From Siminovitchia sediminis (GTDB lineage: Bacteria > Bacillota > Bacilli > Bacillales > Bacillaceae_C): a stretch of DNA of 64,000 nucleotides. The stretch covers positions 94,544 through 158,543 of the forward strand of contig NZ_JBHUEO010000121.1 in the NCBI RefSeq assembly GCF_042680885.1, given 5' to 3'. Below, one piece after another: positions 1-7,848 of this stretch. The translations under genes and the position numbers were made by a program. The notes under the pieces are model-generated. The model saw only the letters and a list, made by a program, of their open reading frames with translations. It had not been told where the DNA came from and searched no databases. Each line of letters starts with the position of its first letter. Position 1 is the first letter of the stretch.

Positions 1-403
1 GCATTAATACGTAGGGTGCTTTAACACCTGCTTTGGCCAAGGCCTCTCTTGTTTCGGATAAAATCACGTCAATATTCCGTGACGAATCGGTAATATCGCT
101 GAATCCATAGCCGAATTTTTCCACGACAGCAATCTGATACCGATCGCTCAACTGGGAATACAGAGTCTTAAAATCCAGTACAGGCGAGCTTGTGCCTCCT
201 CCTGAAAGAAAGACAAGCGTATCCTTCCCGTTCCCTTCCACGTACACATGAAGTTGTTCTCCGTTCACTTCAACCATCTGACCATTGGGTACAAACAAAT
301 TCTTTTCTTTGGATAATTGTATACGGTGATACACAAAACTGCTCGTAAACACCAGGACCAAGACCCCAACCAGGGAGATTAGAAATATTCCAGCTTTCTT
401 CAT
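1..403 (-). CDS. alpha/beta hydrolase, N-terminal part (cut by window edge)
   Basis: The gene runs off the left edge, so only about the first 134 residues are visible. It starts at ATG 403 behind a strong GAGGAGGAAT ribosome site. Residues 1-22 form a hydrophobic N-terminal segment (signal anchor or signal peptide). Next come the beta strands of an alpha/beta hydrolase, with the oxyanion-loop motif FLSGGGTSSP near residue 65 and the EKFGYGFSD stretch typical of these folds. The nucleophile elbow and the catalytic Asp/His lie outside the window, so the substrate cannot be judged. It is probably an exported or membrane-anchored hydrolase. Family assignment is fairly sure; function is unknown. 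Confidence 0.75.
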   Translation of the reverse strand, partial: MKKAGIFLISLVGVLVLVFTSSFVYHRIQLSKEKNLFVPNGQMVEVNGEQLHVYVEGNGKDTLVFLSGGGTSSPVLDFKTLYSQLSDRYQIAVVEKFGYGFSDITDSSRNIDVILSETREALAKAGVKAPYVLM

Positions 404-568
404 ATTCCTCCTCTCAGGCTTGGTACAGCCTGTCAAAAGAGGCTGAACTGCAGCAGCCTTCATTCCTTTTTTTGCTCAACTGTTTCTTAAAAAGAACATT
501 GTTAAGACACTTTTCTGAGCGGGAGAAAGTATTTGTTCCTTATGTAGGTAAATTCATTGGTGCAAAGC

Positions 569-760
569 GTTCTCGTATCAGAAGAGATCCCGCCCAAATG
601 GTAATGCATCTGGCTCGAATCGTTCCCTTATCAAAAGAGAACCCGCTTAAACGGTAACGCATCCCAGCAATTTGTTTCCTCTCTCAGGAGAAAACCAGAT
701 AAAGTCTGCATTTTATAAGTTACCGACCTTGATCTGGTCAATTGTTTCCTTATCGACGTA
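569..760. repeat. degenerate tandem repeat in a gene-free stretch
   Basis: The gap 404-835 holds no convincing gene. It contains a decayed repeat of about 53 bases. The clearest pair is 576-610 and 629-663, which share TATCA.AAGAGA.CCCGC and GGTAA.GCATC. Weaker copies beginning GTTTCCT follow near 675 and 745. Function unknown. Confidence 0.5.
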
Positions 761-835
761 ACGGGAAAAAATTCCCTTACTACTGTAAATCCACTCCACC
801 CAAGGACCTGCCCGGATGACACAAATAACGATTTA

Positions 836-1618
836 TTATCGATCGCTGAACATATTAAACAGTCCGCCGATTCCGCCTTCATCTTTGGAGCCTCCGCTCG
901 CCGGCATCGCAGCAAAGACCCGGCTGGCCAGCCTGCTGAACGGCAAGGACTGTACCCAGACAGTGCCTGGTCCGCGCAAAGTAGCAAAGAAAAGTCCTTC
1001 GCCACCGAACAATGCCGTTTTTACACCGCGGACAAATTCGATATTGTAGTCGACATCTCCTGTCATCGCTACGAGACAGCCAGTATCGATTTTCAATACT
1101 TCACCCGGTTGCAGTGTCTTTTTATGTATCGTTCCTCCTGCGTGAACAAAGGCCATTCCGTCGCCTTCGAGCTTCTGCATGATGAATCCTTCCCCGCCGA
1201 AAAATCCTGCTCCAATTTTACGCTGGAACTCTATTCCAACGGAGACCCCTTTAGCTGCAGCCAGGAAGGCATCCTTTTGACATATGATTCGTCCGTTTAA
1301 CTCGCTTAAGTCCATGGGGATGATTTTACCTGGATAAGGGGAAGCAAATGAGACATGCTTTTTTCCGCTGCCTTCATTCGTAAAGGTTGTCATGAACAAG
1401 CTTTCTCCGGTCAGCATACGTTTTCCGGCTCCCAGCAATTTATCCACAAGGCCTCCCCGGGATGAGCCGTCACCAAAGATTGTTTCCATATGGATATGGT
1501 CGTCCATCATCATCAGGCTGCCGGCCTCAGCCACGACTGTTTCGCCCGGATCCAATTCTACCTCTACAAATTGCATGTCATCGCCAAATATTTGATAGTC
1601 AATTTCATGATTATTCAT
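836..1618 (-). CDS. AIM24 / TIGR00266 family protein
   Basis: A 260-residue protein of the AIM24 family (TIGR00266), a beta-rich fold found across bacteria and in mitochondria, with no firmly known biochemical role in bacteria. Family hallmarks are visible: the opening VELDPGETVVAEAGSLMMMD, the glycine-rich middle (GAGFFGGEGFIMQKLEG), and the closing FGGEGLFFATLRGPGTVWVQS. The start at 1618 is preferred over the in-frame codon 25 triplets upstream, because a GGTGG site lies 5 bases before it and the family normally begins close to this motif. It is probably cytosolic and transcribed alone; its left neighbour is on the same strand but more than 400 bases away. The family call is firm. Confidence 0.88.
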   Translation of the reverse strand: MNNHEIDYQIFGDDMQFVEVELDPGETVVAEAGSLMMMDDHIHMETIFGDGSSRGGLVDKLLGAGKRMLTGESLFMTTFTNEGSGKKHVSFASPYPGKIIPMDLSELNGRIICQKDAFLAAAKGVSVGIEFQRKIGAGFFGGEGFIMQKLEGDGMAFVHAGGTIHKKTLQPGEVLKIDTGCLVAMTGDVDYNIEFVRGVKTALFGGEGLFFATLRGPGTVWVQSLPFSRLASRVFAAMPASGGSKDEGGIGGLFNMFSDR

Positions 1619-1762
1619 TTTATCCACCATCCTTCTAAATATAGATACGAATTTATAGGTCATTGGATTCAAAAATTTTTTAAAAAAACACATGATTTGA
1701 TTTTTGCCATTTCAATTCCGACAATAACGCTACGTAATGAACGGCACAAAGGGTGGACGCTA

Positions 1763-1840
1763 TTGATTACTTTTGACCGTGTTTCAAAATGGTATGGTGA
1801 CGGAACAAAGGCCGTGGACCATCAAGATTTAGATTGGTAA
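1763..1840 (+). pseudogene. fragment of an OpuCA/ProV-type ABC ATPase (first 25 codons)
   Basis: From TTG 1763 the frame reads LITFDRVSKWYGDGTKAVDH and stops at 1840. This matches the extreme N-terminus of osmolyte ABC transporter ATP-binding subunits (compare MIKLTGITKTFDNGYNALKN of the intact gene at 12687). Nothing of the Walker A region follows, so it is a short relic. The match is short and could be chance, but the pattern (hydrophobic strand, VSK.Y.DGT.AVDH) is characteristic. Confidence 0.5.
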
Positions 1841-1868
1841 AAATAACCGATAAATGAACGAGAGGGGT

Positions 1869-3791
1869 ATGAATGTTGAAAGGAACCATCCTTGTCCATG
1901 CGGAAGCGGCAAGAAGTATAAGAGGTGCTGTATGAATAATAATATCATTTCTTTCGGGCAGATGATCAACCGGGAGCTTAATGTCTTGCGTGAAGAGCTG
2001 ATGCATGATTTTGACAGCAATCATCCGGAAAGGTTTTTTAAAACATTGGACCGTATGACCTTTACCTTACATCTGGACGATCTACCCGAGGAAGACCATA
2101 AGCTCGCAAGCGTATTTTTAATCATGTGGATGATTTTTCATGAAGACTTTGGTTCTAAGGCTGCAGCTGAATGGTTTATAGAAAAGAAGAGGGGAGAAGT
2201 ACGTCCTGCCGCTTTTTCCTTGTTGAAAAAGTGGGCAGGCACGCCGCCCTCATTATCAAGGGTTGTTCGTTTAATAGATGCGGAATGGCTGGAAGTTGAA
2301 GATTATTTTACTGGGCAAAAGAAGAAAGTCAAACTTGATGAAGAGTGGCCTGAATTAGAAGAAGGGAATTATCTCCTTGGATTTTTGCTTCCATACAGTT
2401 CCTTTGAAACTTATCTTTTAACTTTTCTTGACTTTTCGGAAGAGATGGCTGGATACTTTGATCTGCATGTAAAGAAAGCCTTTGAGAATAGTAAATTCGA
2501 AGATCATAGGGAATTCATGATAGAGATATTTCCGTCCTTAATAAAAGCCTTTTTTAAGGATGAACCTGAAATGATCTGGACAGATCCGCTATATAAGGAC
2601 GTTGCAGAAATTTTTGAAGAGGTGTTTGTTGATTTGGAGGGGGAAGCGGAGACACTGGCGGACTTGTCCGTCACGCTGTGGAACACTTATTGTCTGCAAA
2701 AGGAACCCAGATTGAGGAAGCCGGATGTATATGCCGCAGGTCTTCATTACTTTATGTCCCAGAATTTCCCTTTGCATAATGATTATACCCAGAATGAGTT
2801 GGCAGAAATGTATGAGGTGAGTGTTAGTTCCATTCGGAAGGCTTTAGGAAAAATGGAAGATCCGCTCCATAGCATTCTGGAAATAGGTCAAGAGTTTGCA
2901 GAACGGTTGGCTGCAGAAAAAGAAATCCCTTTTCATCCTGGATTGATGGAAAAGGAGATGGCTGCTTTGACAAAGGTCTTGGAGGAACAGAATTTTGCAT
3001 CAGATGAAGAACGGAATGCATTTGTTAGTGAACTGATAAACTCTGGGGGGCCAGACACTATAGACGAATCAGAAAAAGATCAAGCACAAAATCTTGTTTA
3101 CGAAGCAACGATGGCCTCAAGTGGAAGAAAGCGGCGTGAGCTTGCGGAGCAGGCGCTGAATATCGATAAGACTTGTGTCGATGCCTACATTATATTGGGT
3201 GAAGAAACACCTAATATAAAGGAAGCCTTACATTATTTTGAGCGTGGAATGTTGATCGGGGAAAAAGAGTTGGGTGCAGATTTTTTTGAGGAGATGAAAG
3301 GGCATTTCTGGGGATTTGTGGAGACCCGTCCCTTTATGAGGGCTAAATATAACTATGCTGCAGCACTGGAATTGACGGACGAATTGGAAGAAGCCAAAAA
3401 ACAATATGAAGAGATACTGGAATTGAACGAGCAGGATAATCTGGGAGTCCGATATCAGCTGTTTAACCTTTATATAGAACTTGAAGAATATCAAAATGCG
3501 TGTTCTATATTAAAGAAATACGAAGAATTCGGCATCGCAAGCTGGTCCTATAATGAATTGCTGCTCGAATACTTGCTCAACGGCCCTTCGGGGAATCTGA
3601 AAGAACTGTATGAAAGGGCGAAGAAGACCAATCGTCATGTCGTTGATTACTTAACCGGCAAAAAGCGGCTTCCTTCCAGTGCCCCCATAAATTATAGCAA
3701 TGGCAGTAAAGAAGAGGCACAAATCTATGTGATTGAATCGGGGTATTTGTGGCCTGATAATCTGATTGAGTGGATGAATGGAGAAGACTAA
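1869..3791 (+). CDS. SEC-C zinc motif protein with TPR-like repeats
   Basis: The N-terminus carries a SEC-C motif (CPCGSGKKYKRCC, residues 9-21), the small zinc-binding knuckle first seen at the C-terminus of SecA and often joined to other modules. A helical body follows, with a helix-turn-helix-like segment near residue 310 (TQNELAEMYEVSVSSIRKAL). The last 200 residues hold TPR-like helices (for example DELEEAKKQYEEILELNEQD). There is no signal peptide or membrane segment. ATG 1869 is favoured because GAGAGGGG lies directly upstream, although the spacing is short; ATG 1854 is the alternative. The protein is likely a cytosolic binding or scaffold protein. Its molecular function is not known, and it stands alone with no operon partner. 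Confidence 0.75.
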   Translation: MNVERNHPCPCGSGKKYKRCCMNNNIISFGQMINRELNVLREELMHDFDSNHPERFFKTLDRMTFTLHLDDLPEEDHKLASVFLIMWMIFHEDFGSKAAAEWFIEKKRGEVRPAAFSLLKKWAGTPPSLSRVVRLIDAEWLEVEDYFTGQKKKVKLDEEWPELEEGNYLLGFLLPYSSFETYLLTFLDFSEEMAGYFDLHVKKAFENSKFEDHREFMIEIFPSLIKAFFKDEPEMIWTDPLYKDVAEIFEEVFVDLEGEAETLADLSVTLWNTYCLQKEPRLRKPDVYAAGLHYFMSQNFPLHNDYTQNELAEMYEVSVSSIRKALGKMEDPLHSILEIGQEFAERLAAEKEIPFHPGLMEKEMAALTKVLEEQNFASDEERNAFVSELINSGGPDTIDESEKDQAQNLVYEATMASSGRKRRELAEQALNIDKTCVDAYIILGEETPNIKEALHYFERGMLIGEKELGADFFEEMKGHFWGFVETRPFMRAKYNYAAALELTDELEEAKKQYEEILELNEQDNLGVRYQLFNLYIELEEYQNACSILKKYEEFGIASWSYNELLLEYLLNGPSGNLKELYERAKKTNRHVVDYLTGKKRLPSSAPINYSNGSKEEAQIYVIESGYLWPDNLIEWMNGED

Positions 3792-3869
3792 GAAAAGGTG
3801 GTATTCCTAATAATCGGGGGTTTTAACGTTGTTTCTAGTTAAAAAACCTTCTTCAGGTTAGGATCTGGG

Positions 3870-4090
3870 TCCTATACGGCTGCCAAGTTGTCAAGATATG
3901 TACTGTAAGTCTGTTTTACTGAAAGATTAAACATCCTGCCCTGATTAATTACTGAGCCGGCCGGAACCCACTTCAATTCCAAGTTATCTGAATAATTTTT
4001 TTACAGGCATTCTCATAGGGGGAATGCCTCTTTTGCTTCTCTACTAAAGCTGGAATAGATTCTTTCCAAGATATTTCCGGTATACATTGT
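3870..4090 (-). pseudogene. decayed IS256-family transposase C-terminal remnant
   Basis: On the minus strand the segment reads YTGNILERIYSSFSREAKEAFP, then after a frame slip YENA, and further on KWVPAGSVINQGRMF. This lines up with the IS256/mutator signature YTTNA.ES..S.FRK.TK...FPN..AL and its downstream W..P...W...L.QL.I stretch. The same block is better kept at 37739-38047, and the DNA shares the hairpin GGCATTCTCAT..GGGGAATGCC. Several stops and shifts make it dead. It is probably all that remains of an insertion sequence; no terminal repeats were found. The rest of the gap 3792-4237 shows nothing else. Confidence 0.55.
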
Positions 4091-4237
4091 TTTACAATTA
4101 GGGCTGCCATAATCCAATCATAGTCCAGTATTTGACATCACAAAAGGTCATTGACTATCTTGAGTATGATAAGGCTCATTGAGACAATACATAATTAATT
4201 GCAGTAAATCACTTATATTGTATAAACGAATGGACAA

Positions 4238-4299
4238 CAAAAAATCCTTTACAATGGAGTCAACTGAAAGGTTTCTGTTCAGCTCCAACGCAAAGGATT
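4238..4299 (-). terminator. intrinsic terminator after the DedA gene
   Basis: On the minus strand AATCCTTT, with an inner GGAG, pairs with CTCC and AAAGGATT, followed by TTTTTTG. It lies 14 bases past the DedA stop. Confidence 0.7.
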
Positions 4300-4312
4300 A
4301 CCGATTGAGTGA

Positions 4313-4918
4313 TCATTTCCTTCTTTTCTTGAAAAATATAAATAATAGTACAACCCCAAGCAAAAACAAAATGACGTACATCACTTTTGAGTAAATATCC
4401 AAATAATTCACAATGACTTCCCAAGAAGCCCCGACTAAAGAACCTAAATAGACAAGTACAATATTCCAAATTAATGTACCTAATGTTGTAAGTAATAGAA
4501 ATAATCCGACATTCATATTGGACATACCGGCCGGAATAGAGATTAAACTGCGGATTAAAGGTATAAAGCGGCAAAAGAAGACTGTCCAAGGACCGTATTT
4601 ATCGAACCAGGCATCCGCTTTGTGAATGTCGTTAACGGTAAGGCGAAGAATATGTCCCCATCTGCCTATAATCTTCTCTAACCTTTCTACATCAAGTTGT
4701 AAACCAATGATATATAGAACGATGGCTCCAATCAGTGAACCCGCTGTTGCAGAAAGTACAACGCCAAAAAAACTAAGGTTCGATGCAGTTGTCATAAAAC
4801 CTCCGAATGTTAATATGACTTCAGAGGGTATAGGCGGAAATATGTTCTCTAACGCAATGAGAAACAAAATCCCCATGTAACCGAACTCGCTGATAATATC
4901 CATTAACCAATTTTCCAT
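4313..4918 (-). CDS. DedA-family membrane protein (VTT domain)
   Basis: A 201-residue integral membrane protein of the DedA/VTT family, whose members act in membrane lipid (undecaprenyl phosphate or phosphatidylethanolamine) translocation and envelope homeostasis. Family marks are ENIFPPIPSEVILTFGG near residue 20, the long amphipathic stretch after the second membrane segment, and the motif FFCRFIPLIRSLISIPAG near residue 105, with the conserved arginines. Four to five membrane helices are visible, and the protein ends in KKRRK, a positive-inside tail. ATG 4918 is chosen because AGGGGG sits 5 bases upstream; an in-frame ATG 24 bases earlier lacks such a site. It is monocistronic with its own terminator. 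Confidence 0.9.
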   Translation of the reverse strand: MENWLMDIISEFGYMGILFLIALENIFPPIPSEVILTFGGFMTTASNLSFFGVVLSATAGSLIGAIVLYIIGLQLDVERLEKIIGRWGHILRLTVNDIHKADAWFDKYGPWTVFFCRFIPLIRSLISIPAGMSNMNVGLFLLLTTLGTLIWNIVLVYLGSLVGASWEVIVNYLDIYSKVMYVILFLLGVVLLFIFFKKRRK

Positions 4919-5237
4919 ATGTTCCCCCTGTTTTTGATTCATTAAGCATGTTTGTTTGAACCAGCAGATCCTTTATTCAAGGAGCTCCCGCTTTATTTAC
5001 TATTGCCACAGGTATTCCTGTCTACCTTTAGCATGTTCTGCAGATATGTAAATGTTGTTTACTGCTCTCACAACTTTATATTTCCCCTTTAAGCACTGTT
5101 ACTCCGTTGTTGCAATCAATCATTTATCCATGCGGGACCAGTGTATTTATTTTACTAACGAATTCCTCACCAGTATATACTACTTTTGATGGGTCCTGTT
5201 TTAATGATAAAATCATAGTATTATAAAAAAGTTATAT

Positions 5238-5353
5238 CCTCGAAAGAGGAGTATCTCATTTCGGGCTAAGAGTCTCTGGCCTTGTCAGCATTGTCTATTG
5301 CCGGCGGTCGGTGAAGGTCTGTTATTTTTTTATAGACCTTTGCTTTCGGCAAT
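5238..5353 (+). other. unassigned structured intergenic element
   Basis: The gap 4919-5567 has no clear gene but contains nested hairpins: TCCTC-GAAA-GAGGA at 5238-5251, then an outer stem ATTGCCG (5297-5303) with CGGCAAT (5347-5353), enclosing AAGGTCT (5314-5320) with AGACCTT (5334-5340). The two inner halves surround a T-rich loop. It does not match a riboswitch class I know. It could be the 5' leader of the kinase gene about 215 bases downstream, or a terminator of lost upstream genes. Confidence 0.4.
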
Positions 5354-5567
5354 AAGATTAGAACTTTCTCATTTTATAATAATATATACATGTGAGTATG
5401 TATGGAATGACTGTTTCTAATTAACCTCAATTAATAACAATAAGCTTTTTATAATAGAGATGCAACTAATATGAGAAGGGAAGACTTGCTTGGAGATACG
5501 TACATTCAATTAAACGATAATGGTGTTGGAACTGTTGCAGCCATGGGAAAATTGGAGGATTTCAACT

Positions 5568-6395
5568 TTGCGTACAATAAGAAAAGTTTTTCAATTATTT
5601 GTAGACAAACCTATTGGAAATGGAGAAGTGTTAAACGATCATTATGAGGTTTTGAAAGTGATAGGAACCGGAAGCTATGGGATCGTATATCTTTGTAAAG
5701 AGTTGAAATCGGAGGAGAATAGGGTAGTCAAACAGCTGCGTCCAAGTAAGCGCCGAGACAAAAAAGTGGTAGAGATGTTTGAGAATGAAATTTCTGTATT
5801 GCAAAGACTGAACCACCAAAGGATACCAATCGTATATGAGACTTTCGCGCATAACGGACATTTGTTTTATGTCATGGGCTTCATTGAAGGTGAAAATCTT
5901 GAAGATCAAATTTTTAGTGGCAAAAAAAAGTTTAATGAGAAAGAGTCCCTGCTTATCCTTTCCCAGCTGCTCGAATTTATTGATTTTCTTCACAAACATA
6001 ATATTTACCATCAAGATCTCCGAATTCCAAACATTATACTCCAAAACAGCGAGATTTTTTTGATCGACTTTGGGTTGGCAAAGAGCCCAATTTCAGCGGA
6101 TCTTGTCCACCCATTCTCCGGTTCTCTATCTGATAATGAACTATTGGAGATGAGACGACAGGACTACTATGATTTGGGGGACATACTTTTATATTTGCTT
6201 TATACGACCTACTCACCCAAAGGCAAGAAAGCTCTTCCTTGGACAGAAGAACTTTCTTTAGAGGTGGAAACCGTATTTTTGCTAAAAAGACTCCTGCAAA
6301 TAGATGAACCTTACTCCAATGTTAGTGAAATTTCAACCGATCTTCAGGCAGCACTCTTAAAGCAGCAAAAGTACATCCATTCAGAGGAAGTTTAG
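5568..6395 (+). CDS. prkD: serine/threonine protein kinase, PrkD/YbdM-like
   Basis: A small Hanks-type kinase resembling Bacillus subtilis PrkD (YbdM), with no transmembrane or sensor domain. Kinase landmarks are in order: glycine loop GTGSYGIVYLCKE, catalytic lysine in VVKQLRP, the alpha-C glutamate in FENEI, the catalytic loop YHQDLRIPN (HQD rather than the usual HRD), and metal-binding DFGLA. The C-lobe ends with the QDYYDLGDILLYLLYT helix typical of YbdM. TTG 5568 is the preferred start: GGAGG lies 9 bases upstream, and from there the N-terminus matches YbdM length and sequence, whereas the ATG at 5520 adds an unrelated head. Its substrate is unknown. It overlaps the convergent small gene downstream by four bases. 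Confidence 0.85.
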   Translation: MRTIRKVFQLFVDKPIGNGEVLNDHYEVLKVIGTGSYGIVYLCKELKSEENRVVKQLRPSKRRDKKVVEMFENEISVLQRLNHQRIPIVYETFAHNGHLFYVMGFIEGENLEDQIFSGKKKFNEKESLLILSQLLEFIDFLHKHNIYHQDLRIPNIILQNSEIFLIDFGLAKSPISADLVHPFSGSLSDNELLEMRRQDYYDLGDILLYLLYTTYSPKGKKALPWTEELSLEVETVFLLKRLLQIDEPYSNVSEISTDLQAALLKQQKYIHSEEV

Positions 6396-6553
6396 CTGCT
6401 GCTTCGGCCCTTTCGTTTGTAGTAGTTACTTCCATTCATGGGTGATCGTTTATTACGCCGGTGACTGCTGCTGCCTCGGCGATCATGTTTATATCTCCTC
6501 GCGCTGCTGTCCAGGGACATATTCTTTAATTGTTTCAATATTTTTTTAAGCAT
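6392..6553 (-). CDS. small, very basic 53-residue protein
   Basis: A short frame from ATG 6553 to TAA 6392, preceded by AAGAGGT five bases upstream. The protein begins MLKKILKQLKN and ends with a tail rich in Arg, Lys, Ser, His and Tyr (YYKRKGRSSS), giving a strong positive charge and no membrane segment. It runs convergent to the kinase gene and shares its last four bases. Such composition suggests nucleic-acid or surface binding, perhaps a small spore or coat-associated protein, but no family is recognised. The good ribosome site and sustained composition support a real gene. Confidence 0.6.
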   Translation of the reverse strand: MLKKILKQLKNMSLDSSARRYKHDRRGSSSHRRNKRSPMNGSNYYKRKGRSSS

Positions 6554-6742
6554 ATTTTACCTCTTTTCACTTTTTGATGTTGGCAATAATTCGTGATGAA
6601 CATCCTCTTTTGACAACCATCCGGTATGTTTCGCATAGCACCTATTTCTTAACCCGTTGAAACACAGGAAAAGGGAAAAAATACATGTTCCCCGTATCAA
6701 CCCGTTGATAAGTTCATATCATCATACCCTGTTGTTTCGTGA

Positions 6743-7027
6743 TTATACGTTTTCTATGAGGTTATATTTTTCTTTAAGGGATGGCGGAGCCATTTTTATC
6801 ATTCTTTCCAGAACAAAACCTGCGATGACGACATCATCTATGATTCCAAGGAAGGCCAGATAATCCGGAATCATATCGAAAGGAAAGAAGGCATATGCGA
6901 GTATGAGTAAGACTCCCAGCGCTTTTTTATATAACTGTACATCTTTTGATGTAAAAAATTGGATTAAGAAAGGGAGGAATTTCCAAAATTTTAACATGAA
7001 TTTCATTCTTTTAAGATACTTGAACAA
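6743..7027 (-). CDS. DUF1232 (YkvA-like) small membrane protein
   Basis: A 94-residue protein with the DUF1232 core FFPFDMIPDYLAFLGIIDDV (residues 47-66), the hallmark of the YkvA family. The acidic FD.IPD..P..G..DD pattern lies in a hydrophobic hairpin, so the protein is probably membrane-associated. The start is TTG 7027, with AGAGGG seven bases before it. The gene lies 37 bases behind the Spo0M-like gene on the same strand and would be in the same transcript, downstream of a Mn2+ riboswitch. The family has no settled function. Confidence 0.82.
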   Translation of the reverse strand: MFKYLKRMKFMLKFWKFLPFLIQFFTSKDVQLYKKALGVLLILAYAFFPFDMIPDYLAFLGIIDDVVIAGFVLERMIKMAPPSLKEKYNLIENV

Positions 7028-7064
7028 CAGAATCCCTCTTTCTGGCTTTCAGTAAAAAAACCTG

Positions 7065-7454
7065 TCATTGAACGATGTAAATGGCATCTTGGTCTTTGCT
7101 TGTGACCCCTTCAGTAAAGAAAAGCTTTGTTTCAAAACGGTAAGATCTTTCTTTTGTCGAAGCGGGTACAGAAGACGGTATTTTAAAGGAAAATGACAGG
7201 TTGTGAATCTCTTCTGCCTGAATCACTCTCGATGTTAAAATCGTTAATGTGTTCATTGTTTTTTCTTCGCCTGTCGATGAATGGACCATGATCAGATCAC
7301 ATTCAATACGTTTAGCTTTTTGGTCAATAATTCCGCCTTTGATCAAGAAGGTTCCTTTGATATATTCACCTGCACGATAAGTTTGCTTGGGAAGCATTAG
7401 ATCTATCGTCGCAGAGCCAATTCCAATCATAGACATGTATTTCCTCAGCAGCAA
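7065..7454 (-). CDS. Spo0M-like arrestin-fold protein, short form
   Basis: A 129-residue protein resembling the N-terminal arrestin-like half of the sporulation-control protein Spo0M: IGIGSATIDLMLPKQTYRAGEYIKG is the opening strand pair, followed by alternating beta strands to the end. Spo0M itself is about twice as long, so only one beta-sandwich is present here. TTG 7454 is the start, with GGAGG seven bases upstream; the internal ATG codons lack a site. It is cytosolic. It precedes the YkvA-like gene in an apparent operon behind a Mn2+-sensing riboswitch, an unexpected setting for this family. Confidence 0.72.
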   Translation of the reverse strand: MLLRKYMSMIGIGSATIDLMLPKQTYRAGEYIKGTFLIKGGIIDQKAKRIECDLIMVHSSTGEEKTMNTLTILTSRVIQAEEIHNLSFSFKIPSSVPASTKERSYRFETKLFFTEGVTSKDQDAIYIVQ

Positions 7455-7505
7455 TTAACATCCTCCTGTACTTGTAGTTTAAGAATCAATTGCTCAATCG
7501 TTTCA

Positions 7506-7565
7506 TTATTTCTTATCATTAAGAAATTCTTTACTATACAAGGCCCCTTTTTTAATGGTGGTCAT
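7506..7565 (-). CDS. possible 19-residue leader peptide
   Basis: A very short frame beginning MTTIKKGALY, with an excellent GAAGGAGGTGA site. It lies between the riboswitch terminators and the Spo0M-like gene. Past its stop, another frame (7519 to 7445) reads MIRNNETIEQLILKLQ and overlaps the TTG start of the Spo0M-like gene. So either this is a leader peptide giving translational coupling, or a 40-odd-residue protein has been split by a frameshift. No family is recognised. Confidence 0.4.
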   Translation of the reverse strand: MTTIKKGALYSKEFLNDKK

Positions 7566-7662
7566 GTCACCTCCTTCGTGTTACTAAAGTCTTATAGTTT
7601 TTTTGCCCGGGGGAGGATAACTGCGTTTTTGATCCGTAGAATTCGGCAGGACCCATTACAGC

Positions 7663-7697
7663 AAAAAAACCTTTACCAGATATGTGGCAAAGGTTTT
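7663..7697 (-). terminator. second intrinsic terminator below the Mn2+ riboswitch
   Basis: On the minus strand AAACCTTTGCC pairs with GGTAAAGGTTT and runs into TTTTTTT. It lies downstream of the terminator that belongs to the riboswitch itself, so the downstream genes sit behind two terminators in series. Confidence 0.7.
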
Positions 7698-7710
7698 CCG
7701 ATATACAAAA

Positions 7711-7822
7711 GAGACCTTTACCACCGGGTAAAGGTCTCGCTAACAACTATATGTTGCTAACAAAGCCGAGAGTAAACTCTGTAATGACGACTTTGTTATA
7801 AAAGCTACTCCCCTTTAGGAGA
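7711..7822 (-). promoter_or_regulatory. yybP-ykoY (Mn2+) riboswitch with expression platform
   Basis: Read on the minus strand, the RNA shows the class landmarks in order: AAAGGGGAGTAG (5' loop), AAAGTCGTCATTACA, the variable arm closing with CTCGGCTTTGTTAGCAAC, and GCGAGACCTTTACC at the 3' side. P1 forms between TAAAGG and CCTTTA. The same 3' strand can instead form the terminator GAGACCTTTACC with GGTAAAGGTCTC followed by TTTT. Binding Mn2+ should hold P1 and block the terminator, making it an ON switch, as known for this class. The aptamer spans about 7727-7822. The downstream genes are not a recognised Mn2+ exporter. Confidence 0.85.
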
Positions 7823-7848
7823 AGAGAACTATTCAACTTTATAAGCTA

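Noticed and set aside
472..657. Open frame of 61 codons in the repeat region
   Set aside because: Consists mostly of the degenerate repeat, no ribosome site.
5471..5644. A frame reading MRREDLLGDTYIQLNDNG upstream of and overlapping the kinase start
   Set aside because: No ribosome site and its second half lies inside the kinase gene in another frame; may be an old gene remnant but not supportable.
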